Shown: positions 11,714-20,339 of the stretch, piece by piece
Layout: each line of letters begins with the position of its first letter
Position numbering within the stretch: position 1 is the first letter of the stretch
From: CAVTJL01 sp963735065
Lineage (GTDB): Bacteria > Pseudomonadota > Alphaproteobacteria > Geminicoccales > Geminicoccaceae
Direction of reading: 5' to 3'
DNA: 64,000 nucleotides
Assembly: GCA_963735065.1 (NCBI GenBank)
Contig: CAVTJL010000001.1
Coordinates: 930,001-994,000, forward strand
The notes under the pieces: model-generated
What the model was told of the DNA's origin: nothing
The model's database searches: none
The model's input: only the letters and a program-made list of their open reading frames with translations
Program-made: the position numbers and the translations under genes

Positions 11714-12700
11714 TCAGGGTGCGGCCGGCTCGGGCGCCGCCTGGGCCAGGATCACCGCGAACAGCTTCTGCGGATCGGTCCATTCGGCGATCGGCGACCA
11801 GCCGGCGGCACGCAGCAGCAGCGTCGCGTCGCGGTGGCCGTATTTGTGGCTGTTCTCCGTGTGGATCGTCTCGCCCGCCGCCATCGCGAAGCCGGCACCC
11901 GCAACGGAGAAGTCGACCCTCCTCCTCGCCTCGAGATGCATCTCGATCCGGGCCGCATCGTCGTTCCAGCGCACGATGTGACGGAAGGCATCGACCGGAA
12001 TGTCGCCGTCCAGCTCGCGGTTGAGGCGGTGGAGAAGGTTGAGGTTGAACCGTGCGGTGACACCCTGCGCATCGTCGTAGGCGGGGATCAGCATCTCCTT
12101 GCCTTTGATCTGATCGATGCCGATCAGGAGCTGCGCGCCGCCGCCCAGCGTCGCCGCCATGGCGCGGAGCAGGTCGACCGCGGCAACCGCACCCATGTTG
12201 CCGATCGTCGAGCCCGGGAAGAACCCGAGCCGTGGTGCCCTGCCGGCTTCCCTGGGCAGGACGAGCGGCTCGAGGAAGTCGGCCTCGACGGGATGGATGG
12301 GGAGGCGGGGAAAGGTCCGTGCGAGGGCGGCGGCGCTGTCGCGCAGGAAGGCACCCGATATGTCGATGGGCACATAGGCCGACGGTGCGACGGCACCCAG
12401 CAGCAGCGGGGTCTTCGTCGACGAGCCCGACCCGAACTCGACCACCACCCGGCCGGGCCCGGTGCGCTCGGCTATCTGGCCCGCCGCCTCGGCCAGGATG
12501 CTGCGCTCGGCGCGCGTAGGGTAGTATTCGGGCAGCGTCGTGATCGCCTCGAACAGCTCCGAGCCGCGGCGATCGTAGAGCCAGCGCGCCGGTATCGCCT
12601 TGGGCGAGGCACCGAGGCCGGCCAGGACGTCGGCCCGGAACGCCGGATCAACCGCGGTGGAAGGGCTCTTCGGGGCGGGCCTGTCGAGCTCGAGAAGCAT
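11714..12700 (-). CDS. egtD: L-histidine N(alpha)-methyltransferase
   Basis: A 328-residue, SAM-dependent enzyme that trimethylates histidine to hercynine, the first step of ergothioneine synthesis. The SAM-binding motif VVEFGSGSSTKTPLLL is clear, as are the family segments YYPTRAE near the start, FFPGSTIGN in the middle and ENSHKYG near the end. Length fits EgtD (about 320). The ATG is 2 bases after the egtB stop, so the two are translationally coupled in one operon. Confidence 0.95.
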   Translation of the reverse strand: MLLELDRPAPKSPSTAVDPAFRADVLAGLGASPKAIPARWLYDRRGSELFEAITTLPEYYPTRAERSILAEAAGQIAERTGPGRVVVEFGSGSSTKTPLLLGAVAPSAYVPIDISGAFLRDSAAALARTFPRLPIHPVEADFLEPLVLPREAGRAPRLGFFPGSTIGNMGAVAAVDLLRAMAATLGGGAQLLIGIDQIKGKEMLIPAYDDAQGVTARFNLNLLHRLNRELDGDIPVDAFRHIVRWNDDAARIEMHLEARRRVDFSVAGAGFAMAAGETIHTENSHKYGHRDATLLLRAAGWSPIAEWTDPQKLFAVILAQAAPEPAAP

Positions 12701-12702
12701 CG

Positions 12703-13986
12703 TCAAAGATCCTTTGCCAGCCGCACGCCCGTGACCTGCCAGCGCTGATGGGGATAGAAGAAGTTGCGGTAGCTGGCCCGCGCGTGACCGCGCGGCGTGG
12801 CGCAGCTCCCGCCCCTGAGCACGAACTGACCCGACATGAACTTGCCGTTGTACTCGCCGATCGCTCCTTCGGCGGCGCGGAAACCCGGGTAGGCGAGGTA
12901 GGCCGACCCGGTCCATTCCCAGACGTCGCCGAACATCTGGCGGAGCGGGCCAGCACCCTGCGCCGGCATCGGCCGGACGGCCACGGCCCGATCGAGGAAG
13001 TTGCCGACCGTCGGATTCAATCCCGCCGCAGCGCTCTCCCATTCCGCCTCGGTCGGAAGACGCGCACCGGCCCAGCGGGCGAAGGCATCGGCCTCGTAGT
13101 AGCTCACATGCCGCACCGGTGCCGCGAGGTCGATCGGACCCAGCCCGTCGAGCCCGAACCGCTGCGACCAGGCGCCGGACTCGTCGCGGCGCCAGTAGGC
13201 GGGCGCCGCGATGCCGTTGTCGCGCACCCAGGCCCAGCCGTCCGATAGCCACAGCGCCGGCGTGGCGTAGCCGCCGTCCGCGATGAACGCCTGCCATTCG
13301 GCGTTGGTGACGAGTCGGTCGGCCAGCGCATGGGGCTGCAGCCAGACCGTGTGGCGCGGTCCCTCGCAGTCGAAGGCGAAGCCCTTGCCGTCATGCCCGA
13401 TCTCGACGGTGCCGACGTCCCCCTCGACCCAGCGCAGCGCATCGGGTGCCGCGCTCGGCCGGTGCGGCAGGGCAGGATAGGCCGCGGGACACAGCGGGTT
13501 CTGGGCGAGGAGATGAAGGAGATCGGTGAGGAGCAGCTCCTGATGCTGCTCCTCGTGATGGCATCCGAGCTCGACGAGCGCGCGTGCCGCTGACGGGAGA
13601 TCGTCGATCGCGGCGTCCATGGCCTCGTCCACCGCGGCGCGATAGGCCCGCACCTCGTCGAGCGAGGGGCGCGTGATCAGCCCGCGCGATGGCCGGGCGA
13701 TGCGTGCGCCCTCGGCCTCGTAGTAGCTGTTGAAGAGAAAGGCCCAGCGCTGATCGAACGGCGCATAGCCGGGCACATGGTCGCGCAGCACGAACGTCTC
13801 GAAGAACCAGGTGGTGTGGGCGAGGTGCCATTTCGCGGGCGACGCGTCCGGCATCGACTGCGCCGACGCGTCGGCGTCCGAGAGAGGGGCGGCGAGATCG
13901 AGCGTCAGCCCGCGAACGCGCGCATAGCGCTGTCGCAGGCCTGACGTCTCCTCGCCCGTCGTGGCCATCTGCTGTGCTGTCGGCAT
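12703..13986 (-). CDS. egtB: Ergothioneine biosynthesis sulfoxide synthase
   Basis: A 427-residue non-haem iron enzyme joining hercynine to a thiol donor by oxidative C-S bond formation. The N-terminal DinB-like part has WHLAHTTWFFETF and the HX3HXE iron motif as HEEQHQE. The C-terminal formylglycine-generating-enzyme-like domain contains the typical RHVSYYEADAFARWAGARLPTE region and ends VRLAKDL. The start is set at MPTAQQMATTG (13986), with GGGAAAG upstream; a longer in-frame start at 14154 would add 56 residues unlike the family. No egtC or egtE is seen nearby, as in many proteobacteria. Confidence 0.93.
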   Translation of the reverse strand: MPTAQQMATTGEETSGLRQRYARVRGLTLDLAAPLSDADASAQSMPDASPAKWHLAHTTWFFETFVLRDHVPGYAPFDQRWAFLFNSYYEAEGARIARPSRGLITRPSLDEVRAYRAAVDEAMDAAIDDLPSAARALVELGCHHEEQHQELLLTDLLHLLAQNPLCPAAYPALPHRPSAAPDALRWVEGDVGTVEIGHDGKGFAFDCEGPRHTVWLQPHALADRLVTNAEWQAFIADGGYATPALWLSDGWAWVRDNGIAAPAYWRRDESGAWSQRFGLDGLGPIDLAAPVRHVSYYEADAFARWAGARLPTEAEWESAAAGLNPTVGNFLDRAVAVRPMPAQGAGPLRQMFGDVWEWTGSAYLAYPGFRAAEGAIGEYNGKFMSGQFVLRGGSCATPRGHARASYRNFFYPHQRWQVTGVRLAKDL

Positions 13987-14327
13987 GGGAGCTTTCCCGG
14001 TGAGCTGGAAGTCAGGGGCTCTAGCTGTCGGACCAACGGCTGCTTGATCCCGTTCGAGGGCACCGTCGCCGATGGGAGGTGCCGGTCTCTCGGCATCTGG
14101 GCGGCATGGGCCGAATGTCGATCCTCTCACGGGCAAGGCAGCGCGCCACGGCACCCGGGGACGGACGAAGCGCCCTGCTCGAGCGGCGGCGGCCGGAATC
14201 GGTGCGGCGCATCCACCTCGCTACCGCGCCGACCTCGAGCCGGCACCCGTCACGATCAACCCCGAACGCACGGCCGAGTTCCAAGCGCGGCCCGTCGCCC
14301 AGGCCGTGAGCGCGACGGGCACGACGC
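13987..14327. other. Gene-free stretch upstream of egtB
   Basis: About 340 bases between egtB and the SDR remnant. Frames that stay open here show no family features. It may hold the egtBD promoter and degraded sequence of the adjoining SDR gene, but I recognise no conserved SDR N-terminal motif such as TGxxxGIG. Confidence 0.4.
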
Positions 14328-14507
14328 CTGTCCGGGGAGCTGAAAGACCGCGGCATCCACGTCGATGGACTGAGCCCCGGCCCGACCGAGACGCCGGCGT
14401 TCGGCCAGCTCTAGCTCACCCAGGCGCCCATCTTCCTTGCCTCCGACGACTCCGCCTTCGTCGTCGGCACCGAGCCGCTGGTCGAGGGCGGCGCGGGCAA
14501 TCTGTGA
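14328..14507 (+). pseudogene. Remnant of a short-chain dehydrogenase/reductase (C-terminal part)
   Basis: One frame reads GELKDRGIHVDGLSPGPTET, then a TAG at 14403-14416, then IFLASDDSAFVVGTE and LVEGGAGNL to a final stop. This matches the last third of classical SDR proteins (RGIRVNxxSPGPxxTP ... FLASDDSSFVTGxxLxVDGG). The roughly 30 residues normally between TP and FLASDD are missing and a stop sits at the joint. The N-terminal cofactor domain and catalytic Tyr-x3-Lys are absent. It is a decayed, internally deleted gene. Confidence 0.8.
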
Positions 14508-14510
14508 CGG

Positions 14511-14531
14511 TGCCGGACAGGATGTCCGGCA
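14511..14531 (+). terminator. Terminator-like hairpin after the SDR remnant
   Basis: Perfect 9-bp stem TGCCGGACA / TGTCCGGCA with a 3-base loop, 3 bases after the remnant's stop. No T-run. It is probably the old terminator of the decayed SDR gene. Confidence 0.55.
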
Positions 14532-14748
14532 CGCCCACCCGTCACCAATCGCGGGGGCCTCAGGCCGGAGCGGAGCAGGTGCGTCCACATCCCGGGGCAT
14601 AGCGAGCGGGTCCCGTGATCGGCCCACTCCAATCCGCTTGGTTGAGAGACGGAGGCCCTGCAGCGGCGCCACCGTCTCCCACCAACCAGTCCATCGAGCC
14701 CGGCCGACGATCTCTATCCGTGACCGCCGACCCGCCCGGAGCCCTTCC

Positions 14749-15624
14749 TCAGCTCGCAGCCTCGAGCTTGTCCTGGGTCTTCGTGTCGAAATCGCTCGCA
14801 TCATGGCGCTCGTGCAGCTGGCTCGACGGCTCGCCGCTCAGACGGTTGACCATCCGCCCACGCTGCACCGCCGGACGCTCGAGCAGCATGTCGGCCCAGC
14901 GCCGGACGTGCTCGTAGTCCTGCACGCTCAGAAACTCGGCGCCGCCGTACCACCAGCCCTTCGCCAGGCCGCCATACCAGGGGAAGATGGCCATATCGGC
15001 GATCGTGTATGTGTCGCCCGCGATGTAAGGGGTCTCTGCGAGGCGGCGATCCAGCACGTCGAGCTGACGCTTCACCTCCATCGCGAAGCGATTGATCGCG
15101 TACTCGATCTTCACCGGCGCGTAGGCATAGAAGTGCCCGAACCCACCGCCGAGATAGGGGGCACTCCCCATCTGCCAGAAGAGCCAGGAGAGGCATTCGG
15201 CGCGCTGGGCCGGCTCGGTCGGCAGGAACGCGCCGAACTTCTCGGCGAGATAAAGAAGGATCGAGCCGGATTCGAAGACGCGAATCGGCTCCGGGCCGCT
15301 GCGGTCCACAAGAGCCGGGATCTTCGAGTTCGGATTGACGGCGACGAAGCCGCTGCCGAACTGATCGCCGTCGCCGATCCTGATCAGCCACGCATCATAC
15401 TCGGCACCCTCGTGCCCGAGGGCCAGCAGCTCCTCCAGCATCACCGTGACCTTCACGCCATTGGGCGTTCCAAGCGAGTAGAGCTGGAGCGGATGCCGGC
15501 CGACCGGCAGCTCCTTCTCGTGGGTTGGCCCGGCGATCGGGCGGTTGATGCTCGCGAATCTGCCACCGCTCTCCTTGTCCCAGGTCCAAACCCTCGGTGG
15601 CACGTACTCGGACTGCTCTGTCAT
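14749..15624 (-). CDS. yghU: Glutathione-dependent disulfide-bond oxidoreductase, YghU-like GST
   Basis: A 291-residue Nu-class glutathione transferase. After a 45-residue N-terminal extension (VWTWDKESGGRFASINRP, typical of YghU) comes a thioredoxin-like domain (LQLYSLGTPNGVKVTVMLEE, NPNSKIPAL, FESGSILLYLAEK). An all-helical C-terminal domain follows (YIAGDTYTIADMAIFPWYG, RGRMVN). YghU enzymes reduce organic disulfides and hydroperoxides with two bound glutathiones. The ATG at 15624 gives the normal length. The gene's last codons are duplicated 3.1 kb away, beyond egtD. Confidence 0.93.
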   Translation of the reverse strand: MTEQSEYVPPRVWTWDKESGGRFASINRPIAGPTHEKELPVGRHPLQLYSLGTPNGVKVTVMLEELLALGHEGAEYDAWLIRIGDGDQFGSGFVAVNPNSKIPALVDRSGPEPIRVFESGSILLYLAEKFGAFLPTEPAQRAECLSWLFWQMGSAPYLGGGFGHFYAYAPVKIEYAINRFAMEVKRQLDVLDRRLAETPYIAGDTYTIADMAIFPWYGGLAKGWWYGGAEFLSVQDYEHVRRWADMLLERPAVQRGRMVNRLSGEPSSQLHERHDASDFDTKTQDKLEAAS

Positions 15625-16020
15625 CGTCGATCTCCAGGCGCCAAAAGTGACGGCTTCATGCCGCTGATCGATAGCTCGATGGAATGGGGGGAACTCGCGC
15701 CGGCAACGGCTCGCCGAAAATGGGATCGGATCGGGAGCTTCTCCTGACGGGTCAGCAGATGCCGCGCGTTGGGTTTTAGCTCGCTCGTTCTAGAATGCAG
15801 GCTGCCGCAGAGGATTTCAAGGCGCCGGGGCTTTGCCTCGCGCAGGTGACGGGATGGGGAAGCAGCAGGGCTCGACCTCACCGACAGCCGGCCGAGCCGC
15901 CATGACCCTTGGGTCCGCGCCGACGCCAGCGGCTTGCCCGCGACGGCCAAGCTCAGGCCGTCGCTCCGGAGCTCTGAAGACGTCTCTCGGAGAGCGGCTG
16001 GAGGCGGTCGCTCGCCGACA
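15625..16020. other. Gene-free stretch between yghU and the histidine kinase
   Basis: About 396 bases. It must carry the yghU promoter and the end region of the kinase gene. I see no conserved protein, clear promoter or strong hairpin. Confidence 0.4.
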
Positions 16021-17748
16021 TCAGGCGCGCGCCCCCGCCTCGACCGGGACAGGCGCCGGCATCCCCAGCCGGACGGTGAAAAAGAACGTGCTGCCCCGGC
16101 CCTCCTGGCTCCGCACGCCGATGGTTCCGCCCATGAGCTCGATCAGCCTGCGACAGATGCTGAGACCGAGACCGGTGCCGCCATAGCGGCGCGCCACCGA
16201 CACGTCGGCCTGGCTGAAGGGCTGAAAGATCGCATCCAGCCGCTCGGCCGGGATGCCGCGTCCCGTATCGGTGACGGCGGCACGCAACAGGGCACTCTCG
16301 CCCTCAGGCTCGAGCTCCATCTCGAGAGCGACGCTGCCCTGCTCGGTGAACTTCAGCCCGTTGCCCAGCAGGTTGATGAGGACCTGACGGAGGCGACCGG
16401 GGTCGCCGATCACCTCCTCGGGCAGCGCCTCGGGAGCCGGCAGCCTGAGCTCCACGCCCTTTGCGGCAGCTTGTGGGCCCAGCAGCTGGCCACACTCCTC
16501 GACCAGTCGGCGCAGGTCGAAGGGGATGGCCTCGAGCTCGAGATGCCCGCCGTCGAGCTTCGCCATATCCAGGAGATCGTTCACGAGCTGGAGCATGGCC
16601 TCGCCCGCCCGATGGATGATGCTGCCCTGGCGACGGGCCTGCTCCGGCAGCTGGGCCTGGCTGATGAGGGCCGAATGGCCGATGACGCTCGTCAGCGGGG
16701 AGCGAAGCTCGTGGCTGACCATCGACACGAAGTCGGCGCGAAAGCGCTGGAGACGCTGCTCCTCGGCGAGCCGCCTCAGGGCGTCCTCGCGCTCGAGCGA
16801 GGCGGCGAGGGCGCTGCGCACATTGACGAACCCGACCCAGGACAGCAGGGCCAGGAGCACGAAGACAACCGGTAGGGCAATCATCAGCCAGCGCTGGAGG
16901 CTGGCCCCGGGAAGGCTAGCCTGCCAGGCGATGTAGGCGACCGGCACAGCGTCCGGCCCGTCGAGCTCGACGCTCTCCTTGCCCGGAAGCGGATGGTCCA
17001 CGAGCGCAGCGTCGTCGATCCCATAGTCGCGCTCCAATCGCCCGAGAAGCCGCTCGTCGATCTGCCGCGCGAAGATGAGCCTGCCGGCCTCCCCGGCGGT
17101 GACGCGGTTGGGCGTGTCCTGCTCGAGCAGAATGGCGCTCGCTGCCACGGCGTAGACGCCACCGCCGCCCCGGATCACCGCTGCAACCGGCGTTGGCCCG
17201 ATCAGGTTGTTGCCCTGCAAGCTTGCCAGCAGCCGGTCCAGGATGACACCGAAGCGCCGGCTCGGATCCTCCTCGACGCGCACCCCTTCCACGCTGGCAT
17301 AGACCAGGTCGCCCGAAGGCGAGCGGATCACGGCCATATCGAGCCCATGCACCTTGTAGAGAAACTCGCCATAGTTCCGGTCTAGCCAGGCGACATCGCG
17401 GGCCTTGACCCGCTCAAAGGCCTCGTCCCACCACGAATAGTCGATGCTGACGCGGGAAAGGTCAGCCAGAAGCTCGTCGCGCTGCGCCACGACGATCCGC
17501 CGCTCGACCCGCAGATCCGTACGGTTCTCGTGCGATCCGGCGATCCACAGCGCTGCGCCGACGATCGAGAACGCCAGCAGCAGGAGAAGCGCCCAGGGCC
17601 ATGTCTGGCGGGGACCGCCGATGCGCATCGTGGATGCGCTGACCCCCTCCCGGCTGGCATTGTCGCGCGTCTCATGCACGGGCGCTTTCCAAGCCAGATT
17701 GCTGATCATCGTCGGCTGGGCCCCTTTGGCGGGCCCCACCGCTGCCAT
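16021..17748 (-). CDS. Membrane sensor histidine kinase with periplasmic CHASE4-like domain
   Basis: A 575-residue kinase. TM1 (about 51-71) and TM2 (about 287-310) bracket a periplasmic sensor of about 215 residues with the YSWWDEAFE segment typical of CHASE4. The dimerisation/phosphoacceptor domain has VSMVSHELRSPL (His346). The ATPase domain shows DPGRLRQVLINLLGNGLKFT (N box), TDTGRGIP (G1), FQPFSQAD (F) and GGTGLGLSICRRL (G2). No receiver is fused to it, so it may pass phosphate to the nearby HPt or receiver. The first 40 residues look unlike a signal; a start at Met41 (17628) is possible. Confidence 0.9.
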   Translation of the reverse strand: MAAVGPAKGAQPTMISNLAWKAPVHETRDNASREGVSASTMRIGGPRQTWPWALLLLLAFSIVGAALWIAGSHENRTDLRVERRIVVAQRDELLADLSRVSIDYSWWDEAFERVKARDVAWLDRNYGEFLYKVHGLDMAVIRSPSGDLVYASVEGVRVEEDPSRRFGVILDRLLASLQGNNLIGPTPVAAVIRGGGGVYAVAASAILLEQDTPNRVTAGEAGRLIFARQIDERLLGRLERDYGIDDAALVDHPLPGKESVELDGPDAVPVAYIAWQASLPGASLQRWLMIALPVVFVLLALLSWVGFVNVRSALAASLEREDALRRLAEEQRLQRFRADFVSMVSHELRSPLTSVIGHSALISQAQLPEQARRQGSIIHRAGEAMLQLVNDLLDMAKLDGGHLELEAIPFDLRRLVEECGQLLGPQAAAKGVELRLPAPEALPEEVIGDPGRLRQVLINLLGNGLKFTEQGSVALEMELEPEGESALLRAAVTDTGRGIPAERLDAIFQPFSQADVSVARRYGGTGLGLSICRRLIELMGGTIGVRSQEGRGSTFFFTVRLGMPAPVPVEAGARA

Positions 17749-17892
17749 CTAGCAGGCATTCCATCCTCGAACCTGTTTGTCCAGGTTGCACAGCCGTGGG
17801 AGCCGGGTGATGCTCGGTATCCTCGCGGGCGCCCCTGGTCGCTGCCGATTCGGCACCCGCCTCGCCGCGGCGGCCGACGTGGATGGAGAACG

Positions 17893-18231
17893 ATGGACGA
17901 GGCCCTGAAGCCCCGGACGGGTGGCACAGGTGATGGCACGGCCGGCACCTCGGCCGCCCTCGAGCGGCTGCGACGGCGCTATGCCATGGGTCTGAGGCAA
18001 AAGGTGGCAGAGCTCCAGGCCTGCTGGGAGCTCACGCCCCCGGATCTGGCCGGCCTCGAGCGAGCCGCCCATCGGCTCGCAGGAACGAGCGGGTCTTTCG
18101 GCTTCACCGAGATCGGCCACCATGCCGCCGCCCTCGAGGAGCTGCTGCACACGGCGCGCGAGGCCGGCCGGCACCCGAGCCGCGCAGCGGTCGAGGCTCT
18201 GCTCAACTCCCTGCGCGGCAACCTTCCCTGA
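17893..18231 (+). CDS. HPt (histidine phosphotransfer) domain protein
   Basis: A 112-residue soluble protein, nearly all one HPt four-helix domain: the phosphoacceptor His60 lies in AAHRLAGTSGSFGF, the signature of the family. It is divergent from the kinase and converges on the receiver gene at 18250. The three may form a split phosphorelay, though pairing is inference from proximity. The start ATG is chosen because upstream codons in frame show no domain. Confidence 0.82.
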   Translation: MDEALKPRTGGTGDGTAGTSAALERLRRRYAMGLRQKVAELQACWELTPPDLAGLERAAHRLAGTSGSFGFTEIGHHAAALEELLHTAREAGRHPSRAAVEALLNSLRGNLP

Positions 18232-18249
18232 GACGCGGATCACGCCACC

Positions 18250-18723
18250 TCAGGACGAGTCGGACGCGTCGAGCATCTGCCGCACCTGCTGGGCCAGGGT
18301 GAGCGGATCGAACGGCTTGGCGAGCACGGCTGTGGCCCCGAGCTGCTTGAACCGGTCGATCTCGCCGGGCAGGACCTTGGCCGTGAAGAAGACGACCGGC
18401 GTGCCGGCACAGCCAGGCATCAGGCGCAGACGGGCAAGGGTGCCCGGCCCGTCGAGCTCCGGCATCATCACGTCGAGCAGGACGATGTCGGGGCGAAACT
18501 CCTCGACCATGCCCAGCGCCTCAGCGCCGGAGCAGCAGGTACGAACCTCGAGATCATCGTCGAACTGCAGGGCGATCGTCACGAGCTCGCGAATGTCCGG
18601 CTCATCGTCAACGTACAAAACGCGCCGACGGCGCTCATCCGATGTCAACGTCAGGGCTCCCGGCTGAGGAGATCGTTCTTTTTGGACGGCCCTATGGTAT
18701 CCGCTCGCGTGCCGTCGCGCCAC
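18250..18723 (-). CDS. Stand-alone receiver-domain response regulator
   Basis: A single CheY-like receiver without an output domain: RVLYVDDEPDIREL (acidic pocket), DIVLLDVMMPELDG (phosphoacceptor Asp), FTAK (switch Thr) and ATAVLAKPFDP (conserved Lys). The longest frame starts with GTG at 18723. A TTG at 18648, preceded by GGGAG, would begin just before the domain (132 residues) and may be the true start. It probably acts as a phosphate shuttle or sink with the adjacent HPt and kinase. Confidence 0.85.
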   Translation of the reverse strand: MARRHASGYHRAVQKERSPQPGALTLTSDERRRRVLYVDDEPDIRELVTIALQFDDDLEVRTCCSGAEALGMVEEFRPDIVLLDVMMPELDGPGTLARLRLMPGCAGTPVVFFTAKVLPGEIDRFKQLGATAVLAKPFDPLTLAQQVRQMLDASDSS

Positions 18724-18998
18724 AACGGGCGCTCGAAGGGGAATGCTGGGCCGGTCTCCTCTCTAGCGACCATGCCTACCCGCCCGGCCAGCGCTTGCCG
18801 GCGGTCTCTGGCGGCGCGGCGCTCGGCGACGCTCCATCGGCTGGGCGGGCCGCGACAGCTGCGCCGCGCCGGGCTAGGGTCGGTCAGGGCACGATCAAGA
18901 CAGGGCCGAGGGCTGCATATGGCCAGCATGCCAGTCGCCGCATCTAGCGATCCCGACACGGCCAAGCAGACGCCAAGCAGCGACGTCGTGCCGGTTCG

Positions 18999-20339
18999 AT
19001 GATGGGGGCTCTCGAGCGCGCAGCGGATCTGTGCCGACGGCTGCGCTCCCTTGTCGGCTTCGGTGGCGACGCGCCCGGACGGGTGCGCCTGCACACTGTC
19101 ACGGTGATGCGGTGGATCGCGGTCGGTGGCCAGCTCTTCACCATTCTCTTCGTGCAGTTCTCGCTGGGCATCAACCTGCCACTCCCAGCGATGCTGCCTG
19201 CGGTGGCGCTGACCGCAGCGATCAACCTCGTCCTGACGCTGACCTTCGCAGGGCCGACCCGGCTGTCGGAGCGAAGCGCTGCCGTGCTCTTCGGCTACGA
19301 CATCGTCCAGCTCTGCTACCTCCTGGCCCTCACGGGCGGGCTCCAGAATCCATTCTCCATCCTGCTGCTGCTGCCGGTGGCGCTGGCGGCTGGCACCCTG
19401 GGCTTCGGCGCCACCCTGGGCCTCACCGCGCTGGCCCTGCTCGGCACCAGCCTGCTGGCACTCTTTCCGACCGATCTGCCCTGGCGGGGAGGCGGCATGG
19501 CGCTGCCTGCCCTCTATGTGCTCGCGAGCTGGACCGCGCTCTGCACGGCCATGATCCTGATCTCGATCTTCGCTTGGAACAGCACCGAAGAATCCAGACG
19601 ATACGCCGAGGCGCTGGCGGCGACGCAGCTCGCCCTGGCGCGCGAGCAGCAGCTCTCGGCGCTGGGCGGCCAAGCGGCCGCTGCCGCCCATCTCCTCGGC
19701 AGCCCTCTCGGCACGATCAACGTGATCGCACGGGAGCTGGTGCGAGAGCTGCCTCGGGACAGCCCGCTTCTCGAGGAGGCCGAGGAGCTCCTGGGCCAGA
19801 CCCAGCGGTGCCGCGAGATCCTGCAGACACTGGGCCGGCGTCCTTCGGCGGACGAGCATCGGCCCTTCACGCAGGCACCGCTGTCGACCCTGCTCGAGGG
19901 CATCGCCGAGGAGTTCGGCCGACCCGGCATCGCCGTGGATGTCGCGGTCGAGCCGGCCGACGACACCGCCGAGCCGAGCCTCGAGCTGGCGCCCGAGATG
20001 CGCCATGCGCTGGCCAACCTCATCGACAATGCCATCCAGTTCGCCGAGACCGAGGTGCTGATCTCGATCCGCCCAAGCCGGGCAGGCGTCGAGCTTTTGA
20101 TTGAGGATGACGGGCCGGGCTTCGCGCCGGAGGTGCTCGATTGGCTCGGCGAGCCCTATATCTCGTCGCGCAGTGGCAAGGGCGGCCTGGGGCTCGGCGT
20201 GTTCATCGCCATCACCTTGCTTGCTCGCGCCGGGGCTTCGCTTCATTTTGAGAATCGTGCAAAGGGGGCGCGCGTCCGCATCACCTGGCCGCCGCAGGCT
20301 CTCGAGAGCCTGATCCAGGAGACCCAGCATGGCCGATGA
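18999..20339 (+). CDS. regB: RegB/PrrB/ActS-family redox sensor histidine kinase
   Basis: A 446-residue membrane kinase with six predicted TM segments (about 35-190). The quinone-site heptapeptide GGLQNPF (113-119) matches the GGLNNPF signature of RegB. His231 lies in AAAAAHLLGSPLGTI, where the family normally has HELGTPL, so the Glu after the His is Leu. Cys271 (QRCREIL) corresponds to the redox-active cysteine of RegB. The ATPase motifs are NLIDNAIQFA, EDDGPGFAP and GLGLGVFIA. RegB proteins sense the quinone pool and oxygen and phosphorylate RegA. The stop overlaps the start of regA by 11 bases. Confidence 0.92.
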   Translation: MMGALERAADLCRRLRSLVGFGGDAPGRVRLHTVTVMRWIAVGGQLFTILFVQFSLGINLPLPAMLPAVALTAAINLVLTLTFAGPTRLSERSAAVLFGYDIVQLCYLLALTGGLQNPFSILLLLPVALAAGTLGFGATLGLTALALLGTSLLALFPTDLPWRGGGMALPALYVLASWTALCTAMILISIFAWNSTEESRRYAEALAATQLALAREQQLSALGGQAAAAAHLLGSPLGTINVIARELVRELPRDSPLLEEAEELLGQTQRCREILQTLGRRPSADEHRPFTQAPLSTLLEGIAEEFGRPGIAVDVAVEPADDTAEPSLELAPEMRHALANLIDNAIQFAETEVLISIRPSRAGVELLIEDDGPGFAPEVLDWLGEPYISSRSGKGGLGLGVFIAITLLARAGASLHFENRAKGARVRITWPPQALESLIQETQHGR

